This document shows, piece after piece, positions 51,091-62,325 of a stretch of DNA of 64,000 bases. Origin of the DNA: Mesostigma viride. Its lineage: Eukaryota; Streptophyta; Mesostigmatophyceae; Mesostigmatales; Mesostigmataceae. The stretch is from the NCBI GenBank assembly GCA_009746045.1, contig RPFO01000076.1, positions 1,302,114 to 1,366,113 on the forward strand. Reading direction: 5' to 3'. Position 1 is the stretch's first letter; each line of letters begins with the position of its first letter. Below the pieces are notes generated by a model, which saw nothing but the letters and a program-made list of their open reading frames with translations, had not been told where the DNA came from and did not search any database. Both the position numbers and the translations under genes were made by a program.

Positions 51091-52059
51091 CAGGGTCCTG
51101 TTAACCAGGGCCGCCTAGGTAACCCAGTACCCCTTGGGCAGGTCCAAGGGGCAGGTTGTGCTTCCAGTAAGGGGGGTTGGTTGGAGTCTGTTTTTCTGCA
51201 TCTGTGTGCCCTATGCCAATAAAATCTTTTTTGATTTTTCACACACCATGGAATTTCGTGCTGCTCACCTTCATAGGTGGGCAGGGGATGTATCTCACAC
51301 TCTTCATCCATTAGGGTTGTATGCCTTTGTGGATAGGCCTTGAGCTCAGTGGCTCAGGTGCCTCCCATTCAAGTGGAGGGTCAAACCTCCCTTGACAGGT
51401 GGTTGCCCAGGACCCCAGTTCACTGTGGGCTACCTGGGCCACCTGGCCTCACTGTTCAGTGGCAGTAAAGGCATGGGTGCTGTCACGTTGTCTATAGTAC
51501 AATGTGCTCAGCACAGGTGCAGGATGCAATATTCCTGTCACCTGTCACCAGGACTTCAACCACTACTGTGCAGGGCAGGGGTGGCTGGTCCTCACACGTT
51601 GTGCAGGTGCAACCTGGACAGTTCAGGGTGCACTAAACCTGGCTACTGTCACTCCTCAGGTTGCAGGTGACCTGAGCTCAGTTGCCCCAGACTGGCTGGG
51701 TGCTTTGTCTTCTGAGTGGCCGGGCGATGATGATGGAACAACATGGAACCTCTTAAACGGTTTACCTTGGCATTTTTACAGTGGCTCTCTTGGCTGGTGA
51801 TGCACTCCCTGGATAGGCAGACAGGCATAGCTATCTCCCTTATGGGCTCGCGAGGAGGAGGAACTCCCCGGGCCTGTTGAGCTAAACTTGATGCCACCAG
51901 AAGTATTGCACGAGTTCTGGGGCCCATCTTTTTCAGTCCAGATGTTGCAGTATGGGTGTCAGTTGCTCAGCACCTCAGTCAGCTTGGAGTCAGTCTCCTA
52001 GCTGGGCAGGATCAGGCTTGAAGTCGCTAGCCTTCAACCTGAAAGGAAAACATAATGGG
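51091..52059 (+). other. Copia-C 3' noncoding region
   Basis: No credible gene. AATAAAATC near 51218 is a possible polyadenylation signal. GAAAGGAAAACATAATGGG just before the LTR is the polypurine tract. AGTGGCTCAGGTGC followed by GGGTCAAACCTCCC at 51350-51395 is weakly tRNA-like. Confidence 0.7.
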
Positions 52060-52513
52060 AGTTAGATGAGATGCTTAGGCTGACACACGGATTTCCGGCC
52101 TGCGCGCCGCGTATTGCCTACCGCGGCTGAGCGGGACACCTTAGTACTGTACGGCAGGTCGTACGGTACTGCGGTGTCATGTGGACTGACGTGCAGTTAG
52201 TGCCAGACTGTTCCTAGGCTCTAGCTCGACCCGCCAGATCCGGGGTATCCGGGTCTGACGGGCCGAGTGTAGCTGTTGCTAGTGACGTGGTCGCATGGCA
52301 TTGCAGTGTACAGTTGTCCACTGGTAGGTGCTGCAGTGAGCACTGCCATAGGCATATAGGCGTAGCACTGGGGAGTGCCACAGCACCCGAGTTTGCCCAG
52401 TTCCATTCTGAGCTCTCAGCGTTCATTGCGTTCATTGTATTATTTGCTAATACAATCTTCCTCATCATTCTCAGCTTTCGTGAGTTGTCTCTCACATTCA
52501 TCTCATTCCAACT
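52060..52513 (+). repeat. 3' LTR of Copia-C
   Basis: 454 bp; one visible difference (CTCACATTC against CTCGCATTC) from the LTR 41.9 kb upstream. Followed by GGAGG. Confidence 0.96.
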
Positions 52514-52518
52514 GGAGG

Positions 52519-53516
52519 CGAATAACATTCTCCTGACAGACACAATTCTGAGCAGCTGCACTGCAGGCCTCAAGCAAAGGCTCCTTGCCAATCTTCCAAG
52601 CAAACATCTCTGCCTGCTTAGAATGGCCAAAGATATGGTGTATAGTGTGTTTCCAGACTGAGCATAGCTCAACCCCCTGTCAGCCTGGCTGCACAGAGAG
52701 GAACGTGACAAAGACTGTGTGCTTGGGACAGCACGACCCACCTGCTGTTCTCTTGCTCCAGGGACCTCCTCCAAGGAAGCTCGGCTCCCAGAGCCAGCCC
52801 CGGCCGGTTCCCACGGGAGCAGCAGGTCCTTCCAGTCTGGTGGCTTGACTCCCAGAGCCAACCCCAGCCACTGGAGACCCTGCACCTGCCACAGGCCCTG
52901 GGAATTCCACTGCTGCAGCAGCGTTATTGCGATCATTGAGCGGAAGCACCCATCATTTCCAACCCCTTGCTGCTGCACAAGAGGGACACACCCATTACTA
53001 TGTACAACTGCATGATGTCTGTCCCACCTGGGGTGTTTGACTATTTACAGGGGACAACATCTCAAGTCATGGCTTACCCCCCTGGCCAGAGCCTGCTCCA
53101 GCAGACTTGGCCTGGTCTGGGCAGTCACGTCGCGCCAATGACCCGTCCTGCCACAGCCAAAGCACTTGTCATCCTTCCCAGCAGTAGCCTTCTTCAGACC
53201 ACCCTGGTTCTGGCTGCTCTGACTGGGTGCCCTGGCCCTGGCTCTTGCCTTGCCCTTGGCCACCCTTGTTCTGCTGACCACCTTGGTGACCCCCAGCCGC
53301 CTGCTGCTGACCCTTGCCTTTGGATCCCTGCTGCTGGCCCTTGCCACCTTGGTCCTGCGTCTGTTAGCCCTCTGACGCCTACTAGGCCTGGGATCTACCT
53401 GAGCACCTTGCCCAGGAGCATCACCATGGACCTGATGAGCGGAGGCTGAAGAGGCACCAGTCACCTGGATTGCCTTGCAAGCAGCATCAGATGGACGGAT
53501 ATTGAAAATAACACTT
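52519..53516 (-). pseudogene. Copia-I relic: gag tail and integrase HHCC region
   Basis: The minus strand contains a basic gag tail with CFGCGRTGHW (a zinc knuckle broken after the His) and, closer to Copia-C, TIHHIFGHSKQAEMFAWKIG followed by KEPLLEACSAAAQ, matching the Copia-A RIHNMFGH..MGRAPLLKAC region. It joins to 10133 across Copia-C, giving the spacing up to DIQHIRG expected from Copia-A. Frameshifts throughout. Its 5' end is cut by the DIRS fragment. Confidence 0.8.
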
Positions 53517-53963
53517 TCTATTAACCGTGGAACTCCAAGGTAACCAGACTCTTTATTAAAACAATAAGTAGAGCACATCGGGAAGTGGCCCTCAACTGGC
53601 CATCCTTACCCATGGGAACACGTTATGTCCAAAAAGGCTAGCCTTACCCCCAAACAGGCAACACACAGGGAGGGCGGGTGGGAAAACAAAAGAGACCGCC
53701 ATGAGCTAGGTGAGCAAGCTTTTATCCTGTTTCAAGGCCAACGGCTTTCTACCAACGGCCAGCTTCCGGCAACGGCCTCTAAACAGTTTTAGCCGTCAAG
53801 TTTTACTTCAGATATTGCTTGTTGCAAACCCGTCCGCAATCACAGATCTGTTAGGAGAACCTACTAGACGCAAAAATCCGTCGTCACGGTACTCAGCACA
53901 CCGTCAAGGTATGGGCCGCAACAATTAGGCCATAACATCCGTAATACTCGTACACTAGAAGCC
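53517..53963 (-). mobile_element. DIRS fragment (A2-B2 end), reversed
   Basis: Reverse complement of an A segment (53696-53963, from TAGGCTTCTAGTGTACGAG onward) followed by a complete B segment ending GGTTAATAGAA. It is a few percent different from the copy at 20568-25802. It has CCCACCCGCCCTCCCTGTGTGTTGCC at the A-B joint, showing what the first copy lost. It is cut at 53964 by the Ty3/gypsy LTR. Confidence 0.9.
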
Positions 53964-55491
53964 TGTCACGGACGCGAGCTATGTCATCCGGGCGGCGCCC
54001 ACTATGCACAAGACCGGTGACGTGCGCAAGGAATTTGTTTTCTACGCATTTTCGACAAAGGCTAGTGACCGGGGGGGGACACTAGCACTTGCAGCATAAG
54101 AGCGGACGAAAGTGTACGTGCATGCGCGCCGGGCCAGGCACAGCTGGGCGCGCAGCACTGACTTGAGCGGACGGCAGCACAAGTGCGCAGCGTCGAGAGG
54201 ATCATACGCGTGTTAGTGGACAGCTGGAGCTGAAGCTGGACTGCTGGACTTCAACAGCGCCGAGGCTATTGACAGGCCAGGTGTCTTTGTGGTGTAGAAT
54301 AGCGGGTCAACGTTATGAGGACTGGACAGAAAATGAAAAAGGACAATTTGCGGTGCGGAGCCAGATCGCTGGAATGAATGCGAAATCGCTGGCAGCCCTA
54401 CAAAGGGATTTCTTCTAGAAAGGAACGATTAGACGCAATGTTTGCTGGGCCACTCACACGCAAGGTGTGAGCGTGCAGATTGTCTGAAGGATATTATGCT
54501 TCGACCTTGCTGGACGTGACTCAATGTCGGACATTCCCAGGGACAGAAATGCCGGAGCCTCTAGGAGATGAGATCGGCAACAGGGTAGCAATTTAGATTT
54601 GTCGGGATGCCTTCCTGCTTTTGTTGGCATGTGTGGTAGAAAGCCAGGACGGCAACTGGAATGCGGTTTCTATTTGCATGGTTCAGGCAGCAAGATAGTT
54701 TTGGCATTCCTGGCTGGACTGACAAGTGTGGCGTGTGTCATGCGTGTGGCATGCATGACGAATGGTTTGGTTCATAGTCGAAGAGGACTCTCACGCAGCG
54801 TGTAGTCTCTTCGAGTCTCTCGTTAGTGGCCTTCGTGTTTCTCCCTTTCCTTGGGAGCAAGGCCGGTAGCATGTCATGGAGCGCTGCCTAACTGCGGGCT
54901 CGTGAGCATGGAGTGCATCGATATTGAGACTATCAACGTGTTGTAATTGTATTAACTTTCTCAATAAATTCCGCATGTGCGGCTTCATCATCAGACTGTG
55001 CAAAGTGTGTGTTGTGAAAGCATTGTTCTATAGCAGGGGAGGCAAAAGCACCCTCTTGCACCATCATATTGTCGCAATTAGAGTAGTTGGAGCGTCTAGC
55101 TAACGCCCCAGCAAGGATATTCAAACGCGGCACGCGACGGTACACAAGGGGATCAAGAAGGTGGTCATCAGGCACGAGGGACAGTTCCTTGTCCTCGGCT
55201 GAGAGCCCTCTTTTCATTACTCGAAGAGACTAGCTCCATCTGCAAAGGAACATTTTCATTTCAGCAAAGAGAGACGGTGTGCAGTTTTCTGGGGAAGACT
55301 AGCACACATAGTGGCCTGATCAACCATTAAGTCTTTCAGATTAGACCGTTGCTACTTGGTAGTGGTTGTGGCAGTTTATGTCATATCACACTAGGTCGGT
55401 CACAGCGTTTTTGGCAAGCCACGCAGGCTGTGCCAACACGGGCGTCGACACCGACGGGCAGGAGCTCTCCAGGGTCGATACCACCATCAAC
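53964..55491 (+). repeat. 5' LTR and leader of the Ty3/gypsy element
   Basis: Begins TGTCACGG. The LTR right end cannot be fixed because the other copy is truncated; TCAATAAATTCC at 54960-54971 suggests that R lies beyond 54960. TTGGTAGTGGTTGTGG at 55356-55371 is a possible primer site (TGG...). Apart from an antisense open frame no gene is seen. Confidence 0.7.
54933..55217 (-). CDS. Antisense open frame in the Ty3 leader, doubtful
   Basis: 94 codons starting MKRGLSAEDKELSLVPDDHL. The composition looks protein-like (PLVYRRVPRLNILAGALARR), with no repeats. No family recognised, and it may be captured sequence or chance. Confidence 0.25.
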   Translation of the reverse strand: MKRGLSAEDKELSLVPDDHLLDPLVYRRVPRLNILAGALARRSNYSNCDNMMVQEGAFASPAIEQCFHNTHFAQSDDEAAHAEFIEKVNTITTR

Positions 55492-58176
55492 ATGTCAGGA
55501 ACTGACCCCACAGCATCAGGCAGTGGTGGGTCAGCGCCGGCAGCTACGGGCGGTCAAGCAACTGACCCGCCCAGCGGTCGTCTCGGCACTAGTGCGGACA
55601 CCGCTTTGTTAGGTAATGGAGCGCCTTCCCTTTCTTCGGCAGGGGACGGTGGTGCTCTTACCCAAGTGCTGCGCCTGCTGCAAGAGCAAGCGGCAGAGCT
55701 GGCGGCACTCCGAGCTCAGCAAGCGACGCAGTTATCGCAACAGGCGACGCTTGTTGAAGAAACTGTGCGACTTGCTTTGGAGCGCGCGGAATCTACGGCT
55801 GAAGCGAGGCGTGCTACGGAGCGCGCTGAGCAACGGCGGCAGGCGGAGGCAACCACGGAAGCTGCACGCGCCTGCCAAGCTGCGGCCCAACGCGACGCCG
55901 AGGCCAGGCAGGCTGCCGACGAGGAGGCCGCTGCCGAGGAAGCGCGGCGACATGAGGCGCTGCGTGACCAACGCGGACACTTCGACGAAGAGCGCAGTGG
56001 GACAGGTCCACTACGCAACGTTGAGCCCAGTCAGCCACGCGTCGGACCAAGCGGTCAACGGCGGGGCGACGGGGAAATGGCGCAGGATGACGAGCTGCAG
56101 CCGAACGTCGGTCGGGTAGGCACCCGGTCGACTGCCGACGCATCTTATACGCTGGGGGGGAACCTACGGGCACCCAACCAAGGCACGTTATCGTGGCGCG
56201 GCGGGTATGGTGCAGCCCCCAGGGGGGGAGCATCAGGTGGCTTGTTTAGCACAGGTCGGCCACCCATGACGGCGGCAGCAACGCCGTTGGGTGGCACCGC
56301 AGGGCGGCCCAGGCTTGGCGGCACTCGGTCAGACTTCGGCTGGGGCCAAGTCGATCGGGAGGTAGCCAGCATACCATGGGGTGAGGGCGACGACGTCCAG
56401 CGACCCCACCGCATGCCGTACGGCGTGCATGGCGAATCCACTCGTGTGCCATCGCTGCCCAAGGTGGAGCTTCGCGAGAAGTTCACCTCAGCAGGCACGG
56501 GTGCGACTTTAGAGGAAGCCTATGAGCTCTTCCGAGCTCATTGTAACACTTATCGTTATGCCTCGGGGTATCCTCTTCGCCATGAGATGGTGATGGATTT
56601 TATTCACCTTTTTTTCCATGACCTGACCAAGAAGAAGGTCCAGGTTTTGGTCCAGCATTACCGAGCGCTCGTGGACCGATGTCATCGCACGGACATATGG
56701 TTTGCGCTCACGGACATGGGCACACCGGATCTCGACTCGATCATCTTCGATGTCGACCCGGCAGAGCAGCTGTGGCAGCAACTGCGGCTGGAGTACCCAG
56801 TTGAGCACGTCAAGGCCATCGCGGAATGGAATGGAGCGTTCACCGTCGCCGAGGGTGAGGATCCGGCTTTCTCCCTTGACCGGCTTCTCGCGTTTGCGGG
56901 CAAAGTGCCTGATTATACGCAGACCAAGGCTTGCCGGTTATGGCGGAGTGCAGTGCCCCTGCTGGCCATCGATCTTCCGGAGCCGCCCGGTGGGGAGTGG
57001 ACTTTGGTGACTCTCTGTGCAGCATTCAAGCGGCTGCTCAGGAAGCGTGCGGAAGGCGAGAAGGGTATCTCGTCTGAGCTGGCTGAGATGCGCAAGAAGA
57101 TGGCTGAGATGGAGAAGGCCATCGCGGTCAAGGGTGGCCAGCGGCTGCCTGGTGCGGGGCGCGGTGAATATGTCGGCACTCAGGGTGGTGGCAACGCCGG
57201 TCACGGGGGCAGCGGCGGTGGCGGTCAGGGTGGCAGCGGCGGTGGCGGTCAGGGTGGCAGTGGCGGTGTCAGTCGTGGTGGCGGCGGCAGTGGCTACGGT
57301 GGTCGGGGTCGCGGTGGTGGTCGAGGCGGAGGCGGTCGTCCGCCGTCATCGGATGGGACTCAGGAGGCGCAGGGCGTGCAAGGCGCGCTGGGCGCACCCA
57401 CCCCGTCACGCGGTAAATGTTACCTTTGCGACAAGGATGGGCACCTTAGTCGCGAGTGTCCAAGCCGCTGCACGAAGCCGCATGGGGCAGACACGAAGTG
57501 GCACCTGATGAACAAGTGTCCAGCCGCGGGCATCAAGACGGTCCACTTCGCCGAGATGGCGGGCAAGACCGACTCGATGGAAGCCCAGGTGGCTGCCATC
57601 AAGCATGGTGAGGAGGCGACGGCGCCCCCCAACCAATTCGCGACGGTGTACCGGGAGGACCCATTCTGGGCGCCCATGCCGGGTGACGTCGAGATCAACG
57701 CTGCGGAGGCTACCAAAGGCAAGCAGGCACGCAGCCCGCTTTCTTTTCAGCAGGCACCCATGTTGCCTGCCGGGCAGTTGCCCGCGTCCTTTTCCATGCC
57801 GCTGGCTGGGGTGCAATCTGCTTTTGAGCATGCGAACCCTGCTGGGCTGGAGCAGCGTAGGCGATTGGCGCCTGTGTACCCAATGCCGTTCATTGTGGAC
57901 GTACCCATGTTTTCAGCACGGCAGGTGGTCGACACCTTCGGGCAGAAGGGGGTTGAGTGGCTGGGGTCGGTTGTGTCCGAGATCCAGTTGTTCGCAGATG
58001 GGCATGATGTGCGCACCTTGCGCAATTCTGAGTCCGTCACCTACGGGCGTCAGCCGGTAGAAGCCGCAGTGCCCGTGGTGCAAGCGGGAGTGGTCAGCAC
58101 AAGTAGCCAGCAGCGCACTAGTGCAGTTCCCCAGGTTCCCACGGTGTTCCATACCCCAATGGTGAGCCGTCCATAG
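55492..58176 (+). CDS. Ty3/gypsy gag
   Basis: Start MSGTDPTASGSGGS at 55492, the first ATG in the open frame. Residues about 60-165 are a long Ala/Glu/Arg/Gln coiled coil (LRAQQATQLSQQA, AEARRATERAEQRRQAEA). A capsid-like helical region follows around 330-520 (TLEEAYELFRAHCNTY, FIHLFFHDLTKKKVQVLVQH), then a Gly-rich GGGQGGSGG tract with RGRGGGRGGG, and a zinc knuckle CYLCDKDGHLSREC (57418-57459) followed by another Cys/His group. Intact 895-codon frame ending TAG 58174-58176. Pol continues in another frame. Confidence 0.88.
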   Translation: MSGTDPTASGSGGSAPAATGGQATDPPSGRLGTSADTALLGNGAPSLSSAGDGGALTQVLRLLQEQAAELAALRAQQATQLSQQATLVEETVRLALERAESTAEARRATERAEQRRQAEATTEAARACQAAAQRDAEARQAADEEAAAEEARRHEALRDQRGHFDEERSGTGPLRNVEPSQPRVGPSGQRRGDGEMAQDDELQPNVGRVGTRSTADASYTLGGNLRAPNQGTLSWRGGYGAAPRGGASGGLFSTGRPPMTAAATPLGGTAGRPRLGGTRSDFGWGQVDREVASIPWGEGDDVQRPHRMPYGVHGESTRVPSLPKVELREKFTSAGTGATLEEAYELFRAHCNTYRYASGYPLRHEMVMDFIHLFFHDLTKKKVQVLVQHYRALVDRCHRTDIWFALTDMGTPDLDSIIFDVDPAEQLWQQLRLEYPVEHVKAIAEWNGAFTVAEGEDPAFSLDRLLAFAGKVPDYTQTKACRLWRSAVPLLAIDLPEPPGGEWTLVTLCAAFKRLLRKRAEGEKGISSELAEMRKKMAEMEKAIAVKGGQRLPGAGRGEYVGTQGGGNAGHGGSGGGGQGGSGGGGQGGSGGVSRGGGGSGYGGRGRGGGRGGGGRPPSSDGTQEAQGVQGALGAPTPSRGKCYLCDKDGHLSRECPSRCTKPHGADTKWHLMNKCPAAGIKTVHFAEMAGKTDSMEAQVAAIKHGEEATAPPNQFATVYREDPFWAPMPGDVEINAAEATKGKQARSPLSFQQAPMLPAGQLPASFSMPLAGVQSAFEHANPAGLEQRRRLAPVYPMPFIVDVPMFSARQVVDTFGQKGVEWLGSVVSEIQLFADGHDVRTLRNSESVTYGRQPVEAAVPVVQAGVVSTSSQQRTSAVPQVPTVFHTPMVSRP

Positions 58177-58217
58177 CGTTCCAAGCAGTTGGAGCCTGTG
58201 GAGATGTATGGAGCGAC

Positions 58218-60245
58218 ATGGTGACATGTCCGTTGGTTGGCGCAGTCAAGCTTGATAGCGGTGCTCAGCCGCTAGTCATCAGCACAGACTTGGCCACCAT
58301 GCTGAACCTGACCTACGAGAACGGTGGCTTAGTAGAAAGCCCCGTGTCTGTGTCAGGTTGGCAGGGTCCGGCTAGTAAGCCGTACGCTATGACGGCGGTT
58401 AAAGTCAACGTGATTTTCAATCCGTTGCGCGCCTCTAGCATGACCACCGTGTCCGCGTATGCGCTGGTGGTCAACAAGTGTGGATATTCCGCACTACTCG
58501 GGGTGGATGTCCTTGCTCGCGCCATGGTTCAGGTGGACTATAGGGCGGAGGAGGCATCTTACATCCCTGATTGGGATGGGGCTGGCCTGAAGCGGGCCAG
58601 TGTGCCGGTCTCATGCTTCAGTTCTTCAGCCGGGGCTGCACGCCTCAACCCTTCAGCGGCTGCGGGCGTGGTGGAGGTCAGCATGGTGGAGGTACGGGCG
58701 GCGGGCTCATCGGCGTGGGACAAGCATCGGACGGTGCTGCCTCAGCCAACGGCGAGCATTGCCAAGATGCGCACGCAGTGGTCGCTGGATGCTGTGACGT
58801 CCACGCGGCAGCTGGCTATGCGCAAGCGGGTGACTGAAGCCGTCATCACCATTCCTCAGATGGCCAGCCATGGCCTCACTTTGGTGCAACCGGGTGTCTC
58901 GGAGGCCCAAGGTAATTTTTCTGCTGCAATCTTACCGCAGGCCCCTGATTTTGCCAAGGGTGCGGTAGTGTTGGAACTGTTTGCGGGGATCGGAGGGGGC
59001 ATTGCAGGCTTTTTGGCCGCAGGCGGCGTGTGCCGTAAACTCATCGCGGTAGAGCCATCGCACAAGGCGCGTCAGGTGTACTTCAGTCACTGTGGCGTGT
59101 TGTCGCGAGAGTATCCCGCGCAGTTTCCGCCATCAGCATGGCGTGACCCGTTTGGGGAATGTCCTCAAGATATCCGAGCCATCGGTGAGGTGCAGGTGCA
59201 GCAGTTGTTGCGCAGGCATCATGCCATCGACTTGGTAATTGCGGGTTGGGAGTGCCAGGGCCTGAGCCAGGCAGGGCAAGGGCGGGGGCTAGCCGATCCG
59301 CGTAGCGCGCTGTTCTGGGAACTGTTGCGTGTGGTGGGACTGTTGCAGTCGCGTCAGCCCCATCCGCCTGCGTATCTGTTTGAGAACGTTGTGGCGGGTG
59401 ACAGCCCACATCAGGCGGTGCGGGAGGACTGGGCTACAATCGTGGCACTCCTGGGGGAGCCCATCGTGTGTGACAACGCAGGGCTGGGTGGGCTCACGCA
59501 TCGTTTGCGTGCCTATTGGACCAACGTGGCGTGTGCGACCGGTGTGCAGGCGGTCTTAGGGGCCGTCGCAAGGCAGCATCCGAGTGTGTCTGCGGAGGTA
59601 GCATTGCCTTCCCACCTAGTCACGCAGAAGGTGGATAGCGAGGATCGCCCACCGTATGCACGCGTCAACCGGGTCGGGAGCCCCATGTGTGCACTGCCGA
59701 CCCTGGTCAGTTACCAAGGGTCGACAGCATACCGTGATCGGGGTAAGGGTCTCGTTTGGGACACTACCACCGGTCTGTTGGTGCAGCCACCCGCAGAATT
59801 TCGTGAGGCCAGCATGGGTTTTCATGTCGGGGCCTCGGCGCTGCCGGGCGTGCTCGAGAGTGAGCGCTGGTCTTTGATAGGCCAGGCTATGTCGGTGTTG
59901 CAGGTCGGGTATGTGCTGCTTGCATCGGTTGCCGTGCGCCAGTCTGGGGGGGCGTCCCCAGCCAATCCGCCTCAGCAGGTTGAGGCGCGCGCAGCCAAAC
60001 TGAAGCGCCCTGCAGCGACGGGGACTTCATCAGCATGGGGGTGGCGTCTGCGACAGGTGTGGACTATCATTCTCATGACCGCCCTGCTGACCAGCACCGT
60101 GCTGGCCGGCGAGCCCACGCTGCATCGGGTAATACACCGGCGGCACGCGAGGCTCCGGCGGTGGGTGTCACACCAGGTGTGGCAGCCTTTTCCTTGTTCC
60201 ACGACGATGCGGCTAGGGCGCCGCATCTTGAGGCACATGCGGTAG
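58218..60245 (+). CDS. Ty3/gypsy protease fused to a C5 cytosine-DNA methyltransferase
   Basis: The aspartic protease is first: VKLDSGAQPLVIS near residue 12 and GYSALLGVDVLARA near 95. From about residue 245 a C5-methyltransferase: motif I VLELFAGIGGG (AdoMet site), motif IV GWECQGLSQAG with nucleophile C346 followed by DPRSALFWELLRVV, motif VI LFENV (E389), motif VIII-like THRLRAYW, and a C-terminal ERWSLIGQAMSVLQVGYVL like motifs IX-X. All key residues are present except that the Pro before the catalytic Cys is Glu. It would methylate cytosine in DNA, possibly the element's own cDNA or target chromatin. The last 70 codons are out of frame relative to RT. Confidence 0.88.
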   Translation: MVTCPLVGAVKLDSGAQPLVISTDLATMLNLTYENGGLVESPVSVSGWQGPASKPYAMTAVKVNVIFNPLRASSMTTVSAYALVVNKCGYSALLGVDVLARAMVQVDYRAEEASYIPDWDGAGLKRASVPVSCFSSSAGAARLNPSAAAGVVEVSMVEVRAAGSSAWDKHRTVLPQPTASIAKMRTQWSLDAVTSTRQLAMRKRVTEAVITIPQMASHGLTLVQPGVSEAQGNFSAAILPQAPDFAKGAVVLELFAGIGGGIAGFLAAGGVCRKLIAVEPSHKARQVYFSHCGVLSREYPAQFPPSAWRDPFGECPQDIRAIGEVQVQQLLRRHHAIDLVIAGWECQGLSQAGQGRGLADPRSALFWELLRVVGLLQSRQPHPPAYLFENVVAGDSPHQAVREDWATIVALLGEPIVCDNAGLGGLTHRLRAYWTNVACATGVQAVLGAVARQHPSVSAEVALPSHLVTQKVDSEDRPPYARVNRVGSPMCALPTLVSYQGSTAYRDRGKGLVWDTTTGLLVQPPAEFREASMGFHVGASALPGVLESERWSLIGQAMSVLQVGYVLLASVAVRQSGGASPANPPQQVEARAAKLKRPAATGTSSAWGWRLRQVWTIILMTALLTSTVLAGEPTLHRVIHRRHARLRRWVSHQVWQPFPCSTTMRLGRRILRHMR

Positions 60246-62325
60246 CTGTGGGTGATCCCGCGGATACGCACCCCTGGGCTATTGGCGAACACCTTTCTGA
60301 TGCGCAGCGCTCAGCCATGCTAAAGTGGCTAGGCACTGCAAGGGGGGCCTTCGCTTTCACAAGTGATGAACTGGGGTGTTTCAATGGTGGGACCATGCGT
60401 GTTCCATTGGACACTGACACTCCTTTGTTCCGACGCCAGCATCGCCTGAGTCAGGCCGAGTTGGATTTTGTAGCCGAGCAATGCAAGGAGTTAGAGGATG
60501 CCGGTATCATCAGGCAATCTTCCTCCAGCTATGCTGCTGCCGTTGTCGTTGCGCCCAAGAAGGACGCTATCACCGGGGCATGGACGGGTATGCGCATGGC
60601 CACCGATCTGCGGTTGCTGAATGCACACACACCCGTGGACCGTTACCCCATGCCACGTGTGGATGATGTCCTGGATAAGATATCTCCTCATGTGAAGTTT
60701 GTGTCCTCGCTGGACCTGCGTAGCGGCTTTCATCAGATCGCAGTTGCGCCGGAGGATCAGCGGAAGCTTGCATTCTGGGGGGCGGCAATTTGTATGAGTG
60801 GGTGCGCATGCCCTTTGGGCACCGCAACGCTAGTGCTGTTTTCCAACGAGCTATGGACAAAGTGCTTGCAGGTCTTCCTTTCGCCGCTTGTTACATTGAT
60901 GATGTAATCGTCTTTAGCGCGACATTTGAGGAGCACCTGGCGCACTTGGAGCAGGTTCGCTTGGCTCTCGAGGAGCATAATATGCGGCTGCACCCTGAGA
61001 AGTGCAAGTTCGCCCAGCGGACCCTCTCATTCCTTGGTCATCAGATTGTGCCGGGTGGCCGGACGCCTGATGCCGCCAAGGTCGAATCCATTGCGCAGGC
61101 CGCCGTACCCACGGATGTCTCAGGGGTGCGGGCGTATTTGGGTTTGGCTGGCTATTACCGAGGTTACATTGAGAACTTCAGCAGCAAGGTGAAGCCCTTG
61201 ACCGAGTTACTCAAGAAGGGGTGCGTGTGGGCGTGGGGTCCCGCACAGCAACGCGCCATCGAGACAATCAAGCAGGAGCTCACGTCGGCACCGATTCTGC
61301 GCGCCCCTGACTATGCTTTGCCATTTGTGTTATATACCGACTGGTCCAAGGTAGGACTGGGTGCGGTCTTGGCGCAAAAGGATGGTGATGGGCGCGAGCA
61401 CGTTATTGCTTATGCTAGTCGCAGCAACAACCCAGCGGAGAGCCGGTATTCTTCCTATGAGGGGGAGGCACTGGCTGTGGTGTGGGCCATCAAGCACTTT
61501 CGCCCGTATTTATTTGGGCGCGTGTTTACTCTGGTGACAGACCACCAGCCGCTTCAGTGGCTAATGACCAACACCAACCTGACGGGTAAGCTCGCCCGAT
61601 GGGCCATGATTATCCAGGAGTACCACATGACCATTGTGCATCGGGCCGGCAAGGACCATGTCAACGCCGATGTGCTATCCCGATACGCCATGCCTACCAC
61701 TGTTGACCACACTGGAGCCCGGGCCATGGGTGCCGAGGGCTCGTCTGGTTCTGTGGTCTTTGTGAACGCTGCTGGGTATGCGGCCGACGATGAGGAGGAG
61801 GCGTGGTGGCGCAGTGTCGAGTACTCTGTGGCGGACTTCGGCATCAGCGACGACCCGGTGCGGCCGTCGCCATTCACGCCATCCAAAGCTGTGTGCGCTA
61901 TGGAAGAGGGTAGGTCTCTGTCCTTTGACATTGATCCTTCTCTGCAGCAGCTGATCGCTGTGCAGGCTCTCTTAGCGCGTAGCTCTCTTGCTGATTGCTA
62001 CACCGCTGATATCTGGCTAGATGGTCGAGTGTTGGAGCAAGTGCAGGGTGCTGTCTTGACTCCTACTCCAGTCGATTGGACTCCTGCTCAGAAGGCAACG
62101 GAGTTGAACAGGGTGCAGCACAGGGCTGCAACCTATGGTTGGGAAGATGGGGTTTTGTACAAGCTGTTGGGCAAGCGTAGGGTGGTCGTCCCACCGCCTG
62201 ACAAGCGCGTTGCTATAGTGCAGGCGTACCACGAGCGGTATGGTCACTTGGGTGGCAATCGCACGCTCAGCCTCGTACGGACCAGTATTGGTGGAATAAC
62301 ATGCGACACACGGTGGCCCAGGTAG
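60035..62325 (+). pseudogene. Ty3/gypsy reverse transcriptase and RNase H, one frameshift
   Basis: First part to about 60780: LDTDTPLFRRQHRLSQAEL, SSSSYAAAVVVAPKKD, YPMPRVDDVLD and SSLDLRSGFHQI. After a 1-base shift in TGGGGGGCGGC the frame gives YEWVRMPFGHRNASAVFQRA, the active site CYIDDVIVFS, FLGHQIVPGG and YLGLAGYYRGYI. RNase H has LYTDWSKVGLGAVLAQ, YSSYEGEALAVVWAIKHF, LVTDHQPLQWL and GKDHVNADVLSR. It ends in the integrase zinc region HERYGHLGGNRT, where another shift (about 62285) follows. Otherwise well conserved. Confidence 0.93.

Noticed and set aside
51340-51400. tRNA/SINE-like string in the Copia-C 3' region
   Set aside because: Weak A- and B-box resemblance only; no stem pairing.
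55716-56233. Minus-strand frames opposite the Ty3 gag coiled coil
   Set aside because: Antisense shadows of Ala/Arg/Glu codons in high-GC sequence.
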